From the NCBI GenBank assembly GCA_900012615.1, contig LT009757.1, positions 1,581,851 to 1,645,850 of the forward strand: a stretch of 64,000 nucleotides of DNA, in the 5' to 3' direction. The position numbers were made by a program, and so were the translations under genes. The notes beneath the pieces are model-generated. The model saw only the letters and a list, made by a program, of their open reading frames with translations, ran no database searches and was not told where the DNA came from. This DNA is from Agrobacterium genomosp. 13 str. CFBP 6927. GTDB taxonomy: Bacteria; Pseudomonadota; Alphaproteobacteria; Rhizobiales; Rhizobiaceae. The stretch's first letter is position 1. The number at the start of each line of letters is the position of its first letter. This document shows, in pieces, positions 17,377 through 25,739 of this stretch.

Positions 17377-18333
17377 TTAGTAGGCCTTGTCGACGGTTTC
17401 GCCGGCATTGTCCTTGTTGACGAGCAGCGGCGGGCTGTCGATCACAGGGTCAAGCTTCCCGCCGTCGAGGAACTTCTTGATGTTCTCAACCTGGATCTGG
17501 GCAAGCTTGGCCGGCTCCTGGATCGCACCGGCCTTCAGGATGGTGTTGTCCTCGATGTGCTTCACGCCGAGCTTGTCGACAAAGGCGTAGAGCGTCACAT
17601 CGCTGCGGCCGAGCTGTTCGATTGCGGCGATCGCGCCGAGCGCCGACGGTTCGGTGTCGGAATAGACGACGGTGATCTCAGGGTTGCCCTGAAGCATTTC
17701 CGTCGTGACCTTCAGCGAGGTGGTTTCCTCGACCTTGCCGTTGACGAGCGCGACGAATTTGACGTTGGGGTTGGAGGCCAGGGCTTCCTTGAAGCCTTCG
17801 TCACGGGCATTCGCCGCCACGGAGGTTGGTTCGCCGACGATGCCGATGACGGCCTTGCCGTCCGCGCCGATATCCTTTAGCAGCTGCTTGCCGATATAGA
17901 CGCCGCCGGCCTTCTGGTCGGTCTGCACGGCCTGTTCGACCTTCAGATTCTCGGCCTTCAGACCTGCCGGATCGGGCAGGAGGTTGATGGTGAAGACCGG
18001 GATCTTTGCCTGATTGAGCTCGGAAACGGAGGCGACGCATGGACCGGACGAGACGCAGTTCAGCGCGACGGCGCTCACACCCTGCTGGGCAAGCGTCTGG
18101 ACCTGCGAAAGCTGCTTGGCGTCGTCATTGTCGGCGATCAGCACGCGAACGTCGAAGCCCTGCTTGGCGCCGTTTTCCTCGAAGCTCTTCTTCATCGCCA
18201 CGTAGTAGGGGTTTGTCAGGTTCGGCAGGGCAACGCCCAGCACCTTCTTGTCCTGTGCATGGACAGCTGCAGCGGACAGCGCAAGCGACATGCCAAACGC
18301 CGCCAATACGGAATTCTTCACGAGTTTCTTCAT
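17377..18333 (-). CDS. Sugar ABC transporter periplasmic binding protein (ribose/allose type)
   Basis: A 318-residue exported protein with a 26-residue signal peptide ending AVHA. The mature protein is a periplasmic-binding-protein type I fold (RbsB, AlsB and XylF family): VLGVALPNLTNPYYVAMKKSFEE at the start, ADNDDAKQLSQVQTLA, and SDTEPSALGAIAAIEQLG near the second lobe. It delivers the sugar to the permease. It lies between the permease gene and the ATPase gene, so the order is permease, binding protein, ATPase. A Cys pair (LNCVSSGPC) could be a small disulfide loop. The nearby isomerase, kinase and epimerase suggest a rare aldose or ketose. Confidence 0.88.
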   Translation of the reverse strand: MKKLVKNSVLAAFGMSLALSAAAVHAQDKKVLGVALPNLTNPYYVAMKKSFEENGAKQGFDVRVLIADNDDAKQLSQVQTLAQQGVSAVALNCVSSGPCVASVSELNQAKIPVFTINLLPDPAGLKAENLKVEQAVQTDQKAGGVYIGKQLLKDIGADGKAVIGIVGEPTSVAANARDEGFKEALASNPNVKFVALVNGKVEETTSLKVTTEMLQGNPEITVVYSDTEPSALGAIAAIEQLGRSDVTLYAFVDKLGVKHIEDNTILKAGAIQEPAKLAQIQVENIKKFLDGGKLDPVIDSPPLLVNKDNAGETVDKAY

Positions 18334-18400
18334 CGTTCTCCTCCTATTGGATGATGAATTCGATTGCCGGATCGGCCGGCGCCGTCTCTGGTCCGCGCGC

Positions 18401-19423
18401 TCAGGCGCTGGCCGAAAACTTCTTCTTCAGCAGGGCGACCCAGGGTAGGGAGAGCCGGCTGGATGAACGCATCGTGTCAAAGGTCACGCCGACGAGGATG
18501 ATCACGCCGATCACCAGGGGCTGCCAGTAGGCGCTGACGTTCAGGACGTTCATGAGATTGGAGATGGTAGCGATCAGGGTGGCACCGATCATCGCGCCCC
18601 AGATCGATCCGATGCCGCCAAAGAGGCTGACGCCGCCGACCACTGCACCTGCAATCGAAAAGAACAGCTCATCGCCGCGACCGGCGGTCGGATAGCCCGT
18701 CATCAGGCGCGATCCGTAGATCAGGCCGCCGCAGGCGCCGCAGAAGCCGGAGATCGCATAGACGAGGATGGTGATGCGGGAGGTATTGACGCCCGCCAGA
18801 CGGGCCGCCTCGACATTGCCGCCGACCGCGAAAATATGCGTGCCGGTCACGGTCCGCTTGATGAAGAGGGCGGCGAGCACGACGGCGACGGCAAGGGCGA
18901 TGACCGGGAAGGGAATTCCGAACAGCTTGTATTGCCCGATGAAACGGTAACCGAAGTCCATGACGCGGATCGATTCCGCACCCGTGATGATCTGCGGCAC
19001 GGAGGCCGCGACGCCCATCATGGCGAAAGTCACGATGAAGGGCGGGACGCCGGTCTTGTCGATGATAATGCCGTTCAATGCGCCGGCGAGAGCGCCTGAC
19101 GCGAGCACAAGCACCGCTGCGACCGGCCAGGGCAGGCCGACATATTCGATGAAGACGGCGGCGAGAACGCAGGTCATCGCGACGATCGATCCGCAGGAAA
19201 GGTCGATACCGCCCGTGAACAGGACAAACGATTGCCCGAGGCAGAGGAAGCCGATGACCGCGCCGTTGAGAAGCAGCACGAAAATGTTCGACAGCGTGAG
19301 GAAATTCGGAGACGCGATGGCGCCGGCGATCATCACGACGAGAAGAACGAAGGCGATGCCTGCTTCGGCGGGGATGCGAATTCCCTTGCCGTCATAGGGT
19401 TGGGTCTGTGTCATGTCCGTCAT
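18401..19423 (-). CDS. Sugar ABC transporter permease (RbsC/AlsC type)
   Basis: A 340-residue inner-membrane protein with about nine to ten hydrophobic segments, typical of the single-gene homodimeric permeases of ribose-type importers. Recognisable parts are VLFTGGIDLSCGSIVAMT and GGVSLFGGIGSIWGAMIGATL, both conserved in RbsC. The ATG at 19423 has GGAGGAAGG directly upstream and overlaps the kinase stop codon by 4 bases. It transports the same substrate as the binding protein downstream. Confidence 0.9.
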   Translation of the reverse strand: MTDMTQTQPYDGKGIRIPAEAGIAFVLLVVMIAGAIASPNFLTLSNIFVLLLNGAVIGFLCLGQSFVLFTGGIDLSCGSIVAMTCVLAAVFIEYVGLPWPVAAVLVLASGALAGALNGIIIDKTGVPPFIVTFAMMGVAASVPQIITGAESIRVMDFGYRFIGQYKLFGIPFPVIALAVAVVLAALFIKRTVTGTHIFAVGGNVEAARLAGVNTSRITILVYAISGFCGACGGLIYGSRLMTGYPTAGRGDELFFSIAGAVVGGVSLFGGIGSIWGAMIGATLIATISNLMNVLNVSAYWQPLVIGVIILVGVTFDTMRSSSRLSLPWVALLKKKFSASA

Positions 19424-20880
19424 TCCTTCCTCCACTTTGCGAGGGGCAGCGCGGCCCTGTAGGCTTCGCGCACATCCTCGCTCCGCGCGGCATCCTGCGC
19501 GCGCGGCTCCGCCACGATTTCGTATCGGGGCTCCCATTGTTCGGCGATTTTGGCTGTATGCTGTCCGGTGACCGCCGCGGCGGCCTGAACTGCCGCGCCC
19601 GCGGCTGCTGCCTCCGGAAGGTTGCAGGTCCAGACCTGCTGCCCGGTGAGGTCGGCAAGGATCTGTCGATAGGCTTTCGAGCGGGACGCGCCGCCCGTCA
19701 CGATCAGCCGGCCGTTACGCTCCAGCCCGAGAGACGCAAGGTAATCGCCGCCCTCCAGCAGACCGCAGATGACGCCCTCCACGGCAGCGCGGGCGATCTG
19801 CCCCGGTTCGACGTCGCTGCGAATACCGGCGAGTATGCCCGTGGCGTCCGGCAGATCGGGGGTCCGTTCGCCATCGAGATAGGGGACGAGGACAAGTCCG
19901 CGTGCGCCCGGTTCGGTCGCAAGGGCAAGCGTATCGAACTCCTCGGTGCTTGCCCTGAGGATTCGGCGGAACGCGTCGGTTACTTTTGCCGAGTTCAGTG
20001 TGGTGATCATCGGCAGGAAGGCGTCGGCGGCATCCGCGTAGCCGTTGATGGAGCCGGTCTCATCCTTGATGCCGATCGGTGTGCGCCCGTAAAGGGTCCC
20101 GCTGGTGCCGAAAGAAATGATCACGTCACCCGCGCGGATGCCCATGCCGAGCGCCGCCGTCATATTGTCGCCGGAACCGGCGCCGACGATTGCGCCCTGA
20201 AGCGCCTCAAGCCCATCGATCCGCTGAACCACGCCTGCGGCCTCGCTGGAGCCGATGATGTCAGGCAGCACGCTTCCCCAGTCGATGCCGGGTGCGGCCA
20301 GTTCTGCCAGCGCGTAGTCCCATTGATTGGTGAAGGGGTTGAAATATCCCGTGCCCGAGGAGACGCCGCGCTCCGTGGCAGCCCGTCCGCTCAGCCGGTA
20401 GAGAAGATAATCGGACGGCAGCATGATCTTGCGCGCCCGGGCGATCATGCCGGGATGCATGCGTTCTGTCCATGCGAGCTTGCTCACGGTCAAGGCTGCG
20501 GCCGGCACCGATCCGGTTCGCCCGGCCCAGTCCTTAAGTGGCAGTTTCTGCCGAAGAATGTCCGCGTCGGGCGCGGATTCGGTGTCGTTCCAGAGCTTGG
20601 CGTCCCGCAGCGGCAGGCCGTCGTCACCGAGCATGACAAGGCCATGGCCTTGGCCGCCCACGGAAATGCCGGCGATGCGCGGGAGATAGGTCGTCAGTTC
20701 GCCGAAGGCGGAAACGAGCGCCTGCCACCATGCCTCGGGCGCCTGTTCGCTGCGCGGCGGCGTGGTTGGCGGGTGCGGCTTGCGGGCTTCGGCAATGACG
20801 GCGCCGTCTTCCAGACGCCGAAGCACGATCGTGCAGGATTGCGTGGAGGAATCGACGCCGGCGACGAGATCGCGTTGCAT
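19420..20880 (-). CDS. FGGY-family carbohydrate kinase (xylulokinase-like)
   Basis: A 486-residue kinase, close to XylB in length and order of motifs. The N-terminal half has AGVDSSTQSCTIVL (phosphate-1 loop) and GISVGGQGHGLVML. The C-terminal half has the ATP-binding ISFGTSGTLYGRTP and LIVTGGASRSKAYRQILADL. FGGY enzymes phosphorylate ketoses or polyols in the cytoplasm. It starts 4 bases after the SIS gene stop and overlaps the permease gene. With an SIS isomerase and an Rpe-like epimerase in the same operon, the product may be a ketose phosphate. D-xylulose itself is less likely because no xylose isomerase is present. Confidence 0.85.
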   Translation of the reverse strand: MQRDLVAGVDSSTQSCTIVLRRLEDGAVIAEARKPHPPTTPPRSEQAPEAWWQALVSAFGELTTYLPRIAGISVGGQGHGLVMLGDDGLPLRDAKLWNDTESAPDADILRQKLPLKDWAGRTGSVPAAALTVSKLAWTERMHPGMIARARKIMLPSDYLLYRLSGRAATERGVSSGTGYFNPFTNQWDYALAELAAPGIDWGSVLPDIIGSSEAAGVVQRIDGLEALQGAIVGAGSGDNMTAALGMGIRAGDVIISFGTSGTLYGRTPIGIKDETGSINGYADAADAFLPMITTLNSAKVTDAFRRILRASTEEFDTLALATEPGARGLVLVPYLDGERTPDLPDATGILAGIRSDVEPGQIARAAVEGVICGLLEGGDYLASLGLERNGRLIVTGGASRSKAYRQILADLTGQQVWTCNLPEAAAAGAAVQAAAAVTGQHTAKIAEQWEPRYEIVAEPRAQDAARSEDVREAYRAALPLAKWRKE

Positions 20881-20884
20881 CTGA

Positions 20885-21514
20885 TCAGCCCTCGGCGTTT
20901 TGCAGTCGCTTCAGGCTGTCTTCGGCATCACGGCCGACGGCGCCGGAAGGATGGGTGAAAAGGAGCTTGTCCCATCCGTAACCGCGCGCGACGCGGCAGA
21001 CTTCGACGAGCGCGTCGGTAACGGCGGCGGTCGCAAGAGAACTACCGGTGGCAACGACGGCGCCGAGATCGCTGTCGGCGGGAAGCGTCAGCGTGATCAC
21101 CTCATCCGACATCTGCGCCAGCGGCGACTTCGGATCGGCGGTGATCGAGATCAGGCCGGCGCAGAGCGTTCTGGCGCGTGCGCAAAAGTCGTTGAGCTCA
21201 TCCGAGCTGCCACCCTTCGAAAGGGCAAGAACGAGGTCATCCTTCTGAAGGACGCCGAGGCCGCCATGCAGGCCATCGGCCGGCGGCAGGTAGAAGGCGG
21301 GCGTGCCGCCCACGGAAAGAAGATGCGCCGCGCGGCTGGCGATTGCGCCGGAGGTGCCGCTGCCGGTGACCAGGATCTTGCCCTTGCACGCGATAAATTT
21401 CCCGGCAACGGCCAGAAAGGTCTCGTCGACCCCGTCAAGCGTTCCAAGAATGGCCGCAGCATCCGCACGGATAACCTCTTTGGCGCGACCGACCCACTCA
21501 TGTTCTGACTGCAT
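20885..21514 (-). CDS. SIS-domain sugar-phosphate isomerase-like protein
   Basis: A 209-residue single-SIS-domain protein. It shows ILVTGSGTSGAIASRAAHLL (sugar-phosphate loop), the Ser/Thr-rich VLALSKGGSSDELNDF, and LPADSDLGAVVATGSSLA. Such proteins include 6-phospho-3-hexuloisomerase, KdsD-type isomerases and GmhA; there are no CBS domains. The ATG at 21514 has GGAGG 6 bases upstream. It is the first gene of the operon that runs through kinase, permease, binding protein, ATPase and epimerase. An isomerase acting on the phosphorylated sugar is the most economical idea, but the substrate is unknown. Confidence 0.78.
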   Translation of the reverse strand: MQSEHEWVGRAKEVIRADAAAILGTLDGVDETFLAVAGKFIACKGKILVTGSGTSGAIASRAAHLLSVGGTPAFYLPPADGLHGGLGVLQKDDLVLALSKGGSSDELNDFCARARTLCAGLISITADPKSPLAQMSDEVITLTLPADSDLGAVVATGSSLATAAVTDALVEVCRVARGYGWDKLLFTHPSGAVGRDAEDSLKRLQNAEG

Positions 21515-21578
21515 AGAATGCCTCCCTGATGAGGCAGTCATATGACAGAGACGCAAATTCGTCAAGTGAGTATGTATG

Positions 21579-21592
21579 CGCTCATTTGAGCG
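21579..21592. promoter_or_regulatory. Palindrome upstream of the sugar operon, candidate SorC operator
   Basis: CGCTCA-TT-TGAGCG is a perfect 14-base palindrome, 65 bases upstream of the SIS gene start. Ten bases of it, CGCTCATTTG, recur at 22555-22564 just upstream of the sorC-type gene, as expected for a regulator that controls both its target and itself. Confidence 0.45.
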
Positions 21593-21602
21593 TTATTAAC
21601 TT

Positions 21603-22541
21603 TTAGGCCGCCATCAGCTTCCTTGCCACCCCGGCGTCGGTTATCAGCGTTGTCACCCAGTTCCCTTTCAGCGTGGCCCTGATGGCATCGGCTTTTTCGA
21701 TGCCGCCGCCGATGCCGATGCGCTCGGGAATGCGCCGAAGCTGGTCCGTGCTGAGGCACAGTCCGGTCTGGTCGAGCGGGCTCGCGACGGCCTCTCCATC
21801 CTCGTCAATCAGTGTGGCGCACACGTCGGCGCATACGTTTTTCTTCAATGCATCACGCCGCCAGTCTTCCGGGAAACCGGAGCACAGGCACGATTCCGCC
21901 GGCCGCCAGGAGCCTATGCCGACCGCAAGCACGTCGATCTTGTCATAGCGCGACATGGCGCTTGCGATGGATGTCTCGTTGCGAAGCCTTGCAATCAGGT
22001 CGGGATCATCCACCCACATGGGGCCAAACAGTGGATAAGCCGCACCGCCGCTGGCGCGCGCGACGCGATGAACCAGTTCGGTCGGGTTCTGGGAAAGGTC
22101 GAGCCCCGCGGGACTTCCGCCGGCCTGCACGACATCCACCCGCGGCAGGCGGCCAAGCGCCTTGCCCGTGGCGGAAAGGGTGCGGCCCCAGGAAAGGCCG
22201 AGCAACTGGCCGTCAATCAGCGATTCCTCGAGATAGTCGGCTGCGAGCAGGCCAAGCGGCTCGAACAGCTCGTTCGAATGAAGGTCCGGGCCGTCCAGAA
22301 CAAGGGCGGCCTTGAGGCCGTATTTCTGCCTGAGCTTCTCGGCCAGCTCCGTGTTCATGTCGCCTTGGTCGTTGATCTCGATCTTGACGATGCCATCGGC
22401 AAGGGCGGTGTCGAGAAGGCGGGCGACCTTGAATCTGGAAATGCCCAGTTCATCGGCGATCTGGGATTTCGTCTTCTGCTCGATATAGAAACGGCGAGCG
22501 ACGAGGGAAGCCTGAAGTTTTTGAAGGGGGCGTCGAGGCAT
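21603..22541 (-). CDS. SorC family sugar-binding transcriptional regulator
   Basis: A 312-residue regulator. An N-terminal HTH (about 18-55; KSQIADELGISRFKVARLLDTA) is followed by a SorC sugar-phosphate-binding domain (about 60-310; LGLSWGRTLSATGKAL, VDVLAVGIGSW, GIGGGIEKADAI). The family responds to phosphorylated sugars. It is upstream of and co-oriented with the sugar operon, with 88 bases between. The ribosome site before the ATG at 22541 is weak. It is the probable regulator of the operon downstream and is divergent from the HAD phosphatase gene. Confidence 0.87.
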   Translation of the reverse strand: MPRRPLQKLQASLVARRFYIEQKTKSQIADELGISRFKVARLLDTALADGIVKIEINDQGDMNTELAEKLRQKYGLKAALVLDGPDLHSNELFEPLGLLAADYLEESLIDGQLLGLSWGRTLSATGKALGRLPRVDVVQAGGSPAGLDLSQNPTELVHRVARASGGAAYPLFGPMWVDDPDLIARLRNETSIASAMSRYDKIDVLAVGIGSWRPAESCLCSGFPEDWRRDALKKNVCADVCATLIDEDGEAVASPLDQTGLCLSTDQLRRIPERIGIGGGIEKADAIRATLKGNWVTTLITDAGVARKLMAA

Positions 22542-22554
22542 TTGAGAAGATTTT

Positions 22555-22564
22555 CGCTCATTTG
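22555..22564. promoter_or_regulatory. Half-copy of the candidate SorC operator
   Basis: CGCTCATTTG repeats the first ten bases of the palindrome at 21579-21592. It lies 14 bases upstream of the sorC-type start and in the divergent region with the HAD gene. Confidence 0.3.
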
Positions 22565-22667
22565 TTGCAATTGATCTAACCTTTTGACAGATTACGCGCT
22601 GATGGGCAACGACGCCGAATTCTGCCGTGCCCTTTCGTCAGCCATTCAACAGCCAGAAGAACAAATC

Positions 22668-23327
22668 ATGTTGCCGTCCAATCCGATCCAGTCCCGAGCC
22701 TTTGATGCATTCCTGTTCGACATGGACGGGACGATTCTCGACTCCAGCGCCGCGTCGGAGCGCGTCTGGGGAGGGTGGGCCAAGGAAAACGGAATTCCGA
22801 CGCCACCCTATCATGGTCGTCGGGTGGAGGACACGATGGCAGACCTGAAAAGCGCAGGAATTGATCCCGCGAAGGCCGCGGCTGAAATCACCGAACGGGA
22901 GCTCTCGGATCTCGACGGCGTGGTTCCTATCCCGGGAGCGATCGAATTTCTGGGATCGCTTCCAGGCGAGAAATGGGCGGTGGTGACCTCTGCTCCGAAG
23001 GAACTCGCCCTGAGACGTATCGCGGCGGCCGGATTGCCCCGACCGATGGCGATCATTGCGGCAGAAGATGTAAAGCAGGGAAAACCGAAGCCCGATCCGT
23101 TTCTTGCGGGCGCGGGGCTTCTTTCCGTTGATCCCACCCGATGCCTTGTGTTCGAGGATGCGGATGCGGGGATTTATGCGGCAGAGGCTGCCGGCGCTTC
23201 CGTTGTTGTGATCACGCATACCAACAGTGCGACCATCAGGGATAGGCCGGCCGTGGCTGACTATCGGGATCTGCGTGCCCTGGTGGTTGGAGCGTCTCTT
23301 TCGGTTGAGCTGGTTCAACGCAGTTAG
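22668..23327 (+). CDS. HAD-superfamily sugar phosphatase
   Basis: A 219-residue haloacid-dehalogenase hydrolase. Motif I is FDMDGTILD (Asp18 nucleophile, Asp20), motif II is VVTSAPK, the Lys of motif III is in KQGKPKPDPFL, and motif IV is FEDADAG. A helical cap lies between motif I and II. It is close to YfbT/YniC-type phosphatases that dephosphorylate sugar phosphates. The ribosome site is weak for the ATG at 22668; a start at 22602 is possible. It is divergent from the SorC regulator of the neighbouring sugar operon and may remove a toxic or dead-end sugar phosphate from that pathway. Confidence 0.82.
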   Translation: MLPSNPIQSRAFDAFLFDMDGTILDSSAASERVWGGWAKENGIPTPPYHGRRVEDTMADLKSAGIDPAKAAAEITERELSDLDGVVPIPGAIEFLGSLPGEKWAVVTSAPKELALRRIAAAGLPRPMAIIAAEDVKQGKPKPDPFLAGAGLLSVDPTRCLVFEDADAGIYAAEAAGASVVVITHTNSATIRDRPAVADYRDLRALVVGASLSVELVQRS

Positions 23328-23493
23328 GAATTGCTGTGTGTGAAGGGTTTTTCTGGCAGGCGGCTGGAAAGGTCGCCGCCGGCATGTGAGTTGCCTTATC
23401 CGTGGATGTCATGCATGGAGGTGAGCGACCACGCCGCTTTTCGTCTGATTCATCCGAGATTGGGGAAAGCCCGCATGAAAGGTGGATGAGGAC

Positions 23494-24348
23494 ATGTCGC
23501 TAAGCCTTCTCCTGAGTAATGCTTCGCTCAGAGCTGCGAGCTTCATCGTCACGATTTACGGCGATGTCGTCGAGCCGAGGGGTGGCGCGATCTGGGTCGG
23601 CAATCTGATCGAAACCTGCGCGGAAGTTGGCATCAGCGAGACTTTGGTGCGCACCGCAGCATCCAGGCTGGTTTCCGCCGGCCAGTTGACGGGCGAGCGG
23701 CAGGGGCGTCGCAGCTATTACCGTCTCACCGAGGCAGCCCAGACTGATTTCGCGGCGGCCGCGCGTCTGCTTTTCGGCACTGCCGATGAGCCGGTCTGGC
23801 GTTTTGTTTACCTCGGCGGACCCGCCTTCGAGGCCGATGCGCGAGCCCTGGAGTTGGCTGGATACACCCGGCTTGGTTCTCGCCTGTCAATTGGCGTGCG
23901 GCCACTTCCACCCCTGTCTGCCGCAGCCGTCACCTTTAATGCCGAGGTTGCCGGTGGCGGCTCCGGCCTCAAGGAGCTGGCGGCCGAACAATGGGGCCTG
24001 CAGAGTTACGACGCGGCCTATCGGGAATTCCTTGAACGATACGGCAAATTTTCCGAGGCGCTGGAAGCGGGAGAAAAGCTCAGCCCGATAGAACATCTCG
24101 CCGCCCGTCTTCTTCTTGTCCATCAATACCGGATGATCGTCCTGCATGACCCGCGGCTTCCCGCCGCTGCGCTACCCGATGATTGGCCCCATGCCGAAGT
24201 ACGGCGCCTTTTTGCCCGGCTCTATGTTCGTTTGTCAAAAAAGGCGGACGACTTCATTGCGCGGAAATTTCTGACGGAGGACGGGCCTCTTCCGGCCGAA
24301 ACGGTTGCCACCAGGCATCGAATAGACGGACTCCTCGCCATCTTGTGA
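23494..24348 (+). CDS. paaX: Phenylacetate-responsive repressor PaaX
   Basis: A 284-residue protein of the PaaX family. The N-terminal winged HTH (about 5-75) includes WVGNLIETCAEVGISETLVRTAASRL, shown here only as the segment around residues 34-60. The middle region has the PaaX-type VWRFVYLGG, and the C-terminal third has HQYRMIVLHDPRLPAAALP and DDWP, characteristic of the family. PaaX represses paa genes and is relieved by phenylacetyl-CoA. The ATG at 23494 has GAGGAC close upstream; a GTG 12 bases earlier lacks a site. It lies directly upstream of the paaJ-paaZ operon on the same strand. Confidence 0.9.
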   Translation: MSLSLLLSNASLRAASFIVTIYGDVVEPRGGAIWVGNLIETCAEVGISETLVRTAASRLVSAGQLTGERQGRRSYYRLTEAAQTDFAAAARLLFGTADEPVWRFVYLGGPAFEADARALELAGYTRLGSRLSIGVRPLPPLSAAAVTFNAEVAGGGSGLKELAAEQWGLQSYDAAYREFLERYGKFSEALEAGEKLSPIEHLAARLLLVHQYRMIVLHDPRLPAAALPDDWPHAEVRRLFARLYVRLSKKADDFIARKFLTEDGPLPAETVATRHRIDGLLAIL

Positions 24349-24425
24349 ATTTATATTTCTGCGAACGCAAAAATGCGGATGAAAGCGCAGAATTTCAAAT
24401 GTCACAAGAATCGTCAAAAATCGTG

Positions 24426-24454
24426 TTGAACTGTGACATAAGGAATGGTATTAA
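24426..24454 (+). promoter_or_regulatory. Probable sigma-70 promoter of the paaJABCDE-paaZ operon
   Basis: TTGAAC (24426-24431) and TATTAA (24449-24454) are separated by 17 bases and lie 56 bases upstream of the paaJ start. A TetR-type operator begins 3 bases after the -10 box, which fits repression by blocking the start region. Confidence 0.6.
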
Positions 24455-24456
24455 CT

Positions 24457-24475
24457 AACCGATCGGTCGGCTAAT
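24457..24475. promoter_or_regulatory. TetR-type operator at the paaJ promoter
   Basis: AACCGATCGGTCGGCTAAT contains the palindrome ACCGATCGGT. The same 19-base element with four changes (AACCGGCCGGTCAGTCAAT) occurs at 35853-35871 between paaG and paaN. The TetR gene at 32523-33119 is the obvious candidate to bind both. Confidence 0.65.
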
Positions 24476-24509
24476 TGCCTGCCGGGCTGAGGAGGACGAG
24501 GAGGAATTC

Positions 24510-25715
24510 GTGCCTGAAGCATTTATCTGCGACGCTGTTCGCACTCCGATTGGACGATATGCGGGTTTATTGGCATCTGTACGTGCCGATGATCTCGCCG
24601 CTGTTCCGCTCGCGGCACTGATGGCGCGTAATCCGCAGGTTGACTGGTCGAAGGTCGATGACCTGATTTATGGATGTGCCAATCAGGCCGGCGAAGACAA
24701 TCGCAATGTTGCGCGCATGGCGGCCCTTCTATCGGGCATGCCGGTCTCCGTCCCCGGCACGACCGTAAACCGCCTCTGTGGTTCCGGCATGGATGCCGTT
24801 GGCATGGCCGCCCGGGCCATTCGCGCCGGTGACTGCGATTTCGTCATTGCCGGTGGCACCGAAAGCATGAGCCGCGCTCCATTTGTCATGCCCAAGGCCG
24901 AGAGCGCCTTTTCGCGTGCCAATGCCGTATATGACACGACAATCGGATGGCGCTTTATCAACCCGAAGATGAAAAAGGCTTTTGGCGTCGATTCCATGCC
25001 GGAAACGGCCGACAATGTCGCCGCCGATTATGGGGTTAGCCGTGAGGATCAGGATGCTTTTGCTGCGCGCAGCCAGGCGCGGTGGGCCGCAGCATACGAG
25101 GCCGGTGTCTTTGCCGATGAGATAGCCCCCGTTTCCGTGCCTCAGAAGAAGGGCGACCCGATTATCGTTGATCGTGACGAGCATCCGCGACCCGGAACGA
25201 CGGCCGAGCAGCTGGCCAAACTCAAGGGTGTCAACGGACCGGATCTTTCGGTTACCGCCGGCAACGCTTCCGGCGTCAATGATGGCGCTGCCGCGCTGTT
25301 GGTCGCGAGCGAGATGACAGCCAGGACACAGGGCCTGACGCCGAAGGCCCGCATCGTGGCCATGGCCGCCGCCGGCGTCGAGCCCCGCATTATGGGCATT
25401 GGCCCTGCGCCTGCCGCGCGCCGCGTGCTGGAACGTGCTAAACTGTCCATCGGCCAGATGGATGTCATCGAACTGAACGAGGCCTTTGCCTCGCAGGCGC
25501 TCGCCACGTTGCGTGACCTCGGTCTGCCCGACGATGCGGCGCATGTGAACCCGAATGGTGGCGCGATCGCCATGGGCCATCCGCTCGGCATGAGCGGCGC
25601 CCGTCTCGTCACCACCGCCGCCTACCAGCTTCATCGTCAGGGCGGCCGCTATGCGCTGTGTACGATGTGTATCGGCGTCGGCCAGGGCATCGCACTCATT
25701 CTCGAACGTGCCTGA
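24510..25715 (+). CDS. paaJ: 3-oxoadipyl-CoA/3-oxo-5,6-dehydrosuberyl-CoA thiolase
   Basis: A 401-residue thiolase, the usual length for PaaJ/PcaF. Catalytic Cys90 is in NRLCGSGMD, His357 is in GHPLGMSG, and Cys387 is in MCIGVGQG. The enzyme cleaves 3-oxo-5,6-dehydrosuberyl-CoA and 3-oxoadipyl-CoA with CoA to end phenylacetate breakdown. The start is a GTG with a GAGGAGGA site 5-6 bases upstream. It is the first gene of the operon paaJABCDE, an extra PaaC-like gene and paaZ, and lies under the TetR-type operator. A PcaF role in the beta-ketoadipate pathway is an alternative but less likely in this setting. Confidence 0.9.
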   Translation: MPEAFICDAVRTPIGRYAGLLASVRADDLAAVPLAALMARNPQVDWSKVDDLIYGCANQAGEDNRNVARMAALLSGMPVSVPGTTVNRLCGSGMDAVGMAARAIRAGDCDFVIAGGTESMSRAPFVMPKAESAFSRANAVYDTTIGWRFINPKMKKAFGVDSMPETADNVAADYGVSREDQDAFAARSQARWAAAYEAGVFADEIAPVSVPQKKGDPIIVDRDEHPRPGTTAEQLAKLKGVNGPDLSVTAGNASGVNDGAAALLVASEMTARTQGLTPKARIVAMAAAGVEPRIMGIGPAPAARRVLERAKLSIGQMDVIELNEAFASQALATLRDLGLPDDAAHVNPNGGAIAMGHPLGMSGARLVTTAAYQLHRQGGRYALCTMCIGVGQGIALILERA

Positions 25716-25739
25716 CGCGATAAAACAGGAGGAATGGCC

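Noticed and set aside
19408-20958. A 516-codon open frame on the plus strand opposite the FGGY kinase
   Set aside because: Antisense shadow of a conserved kinase; no start signal or domain.
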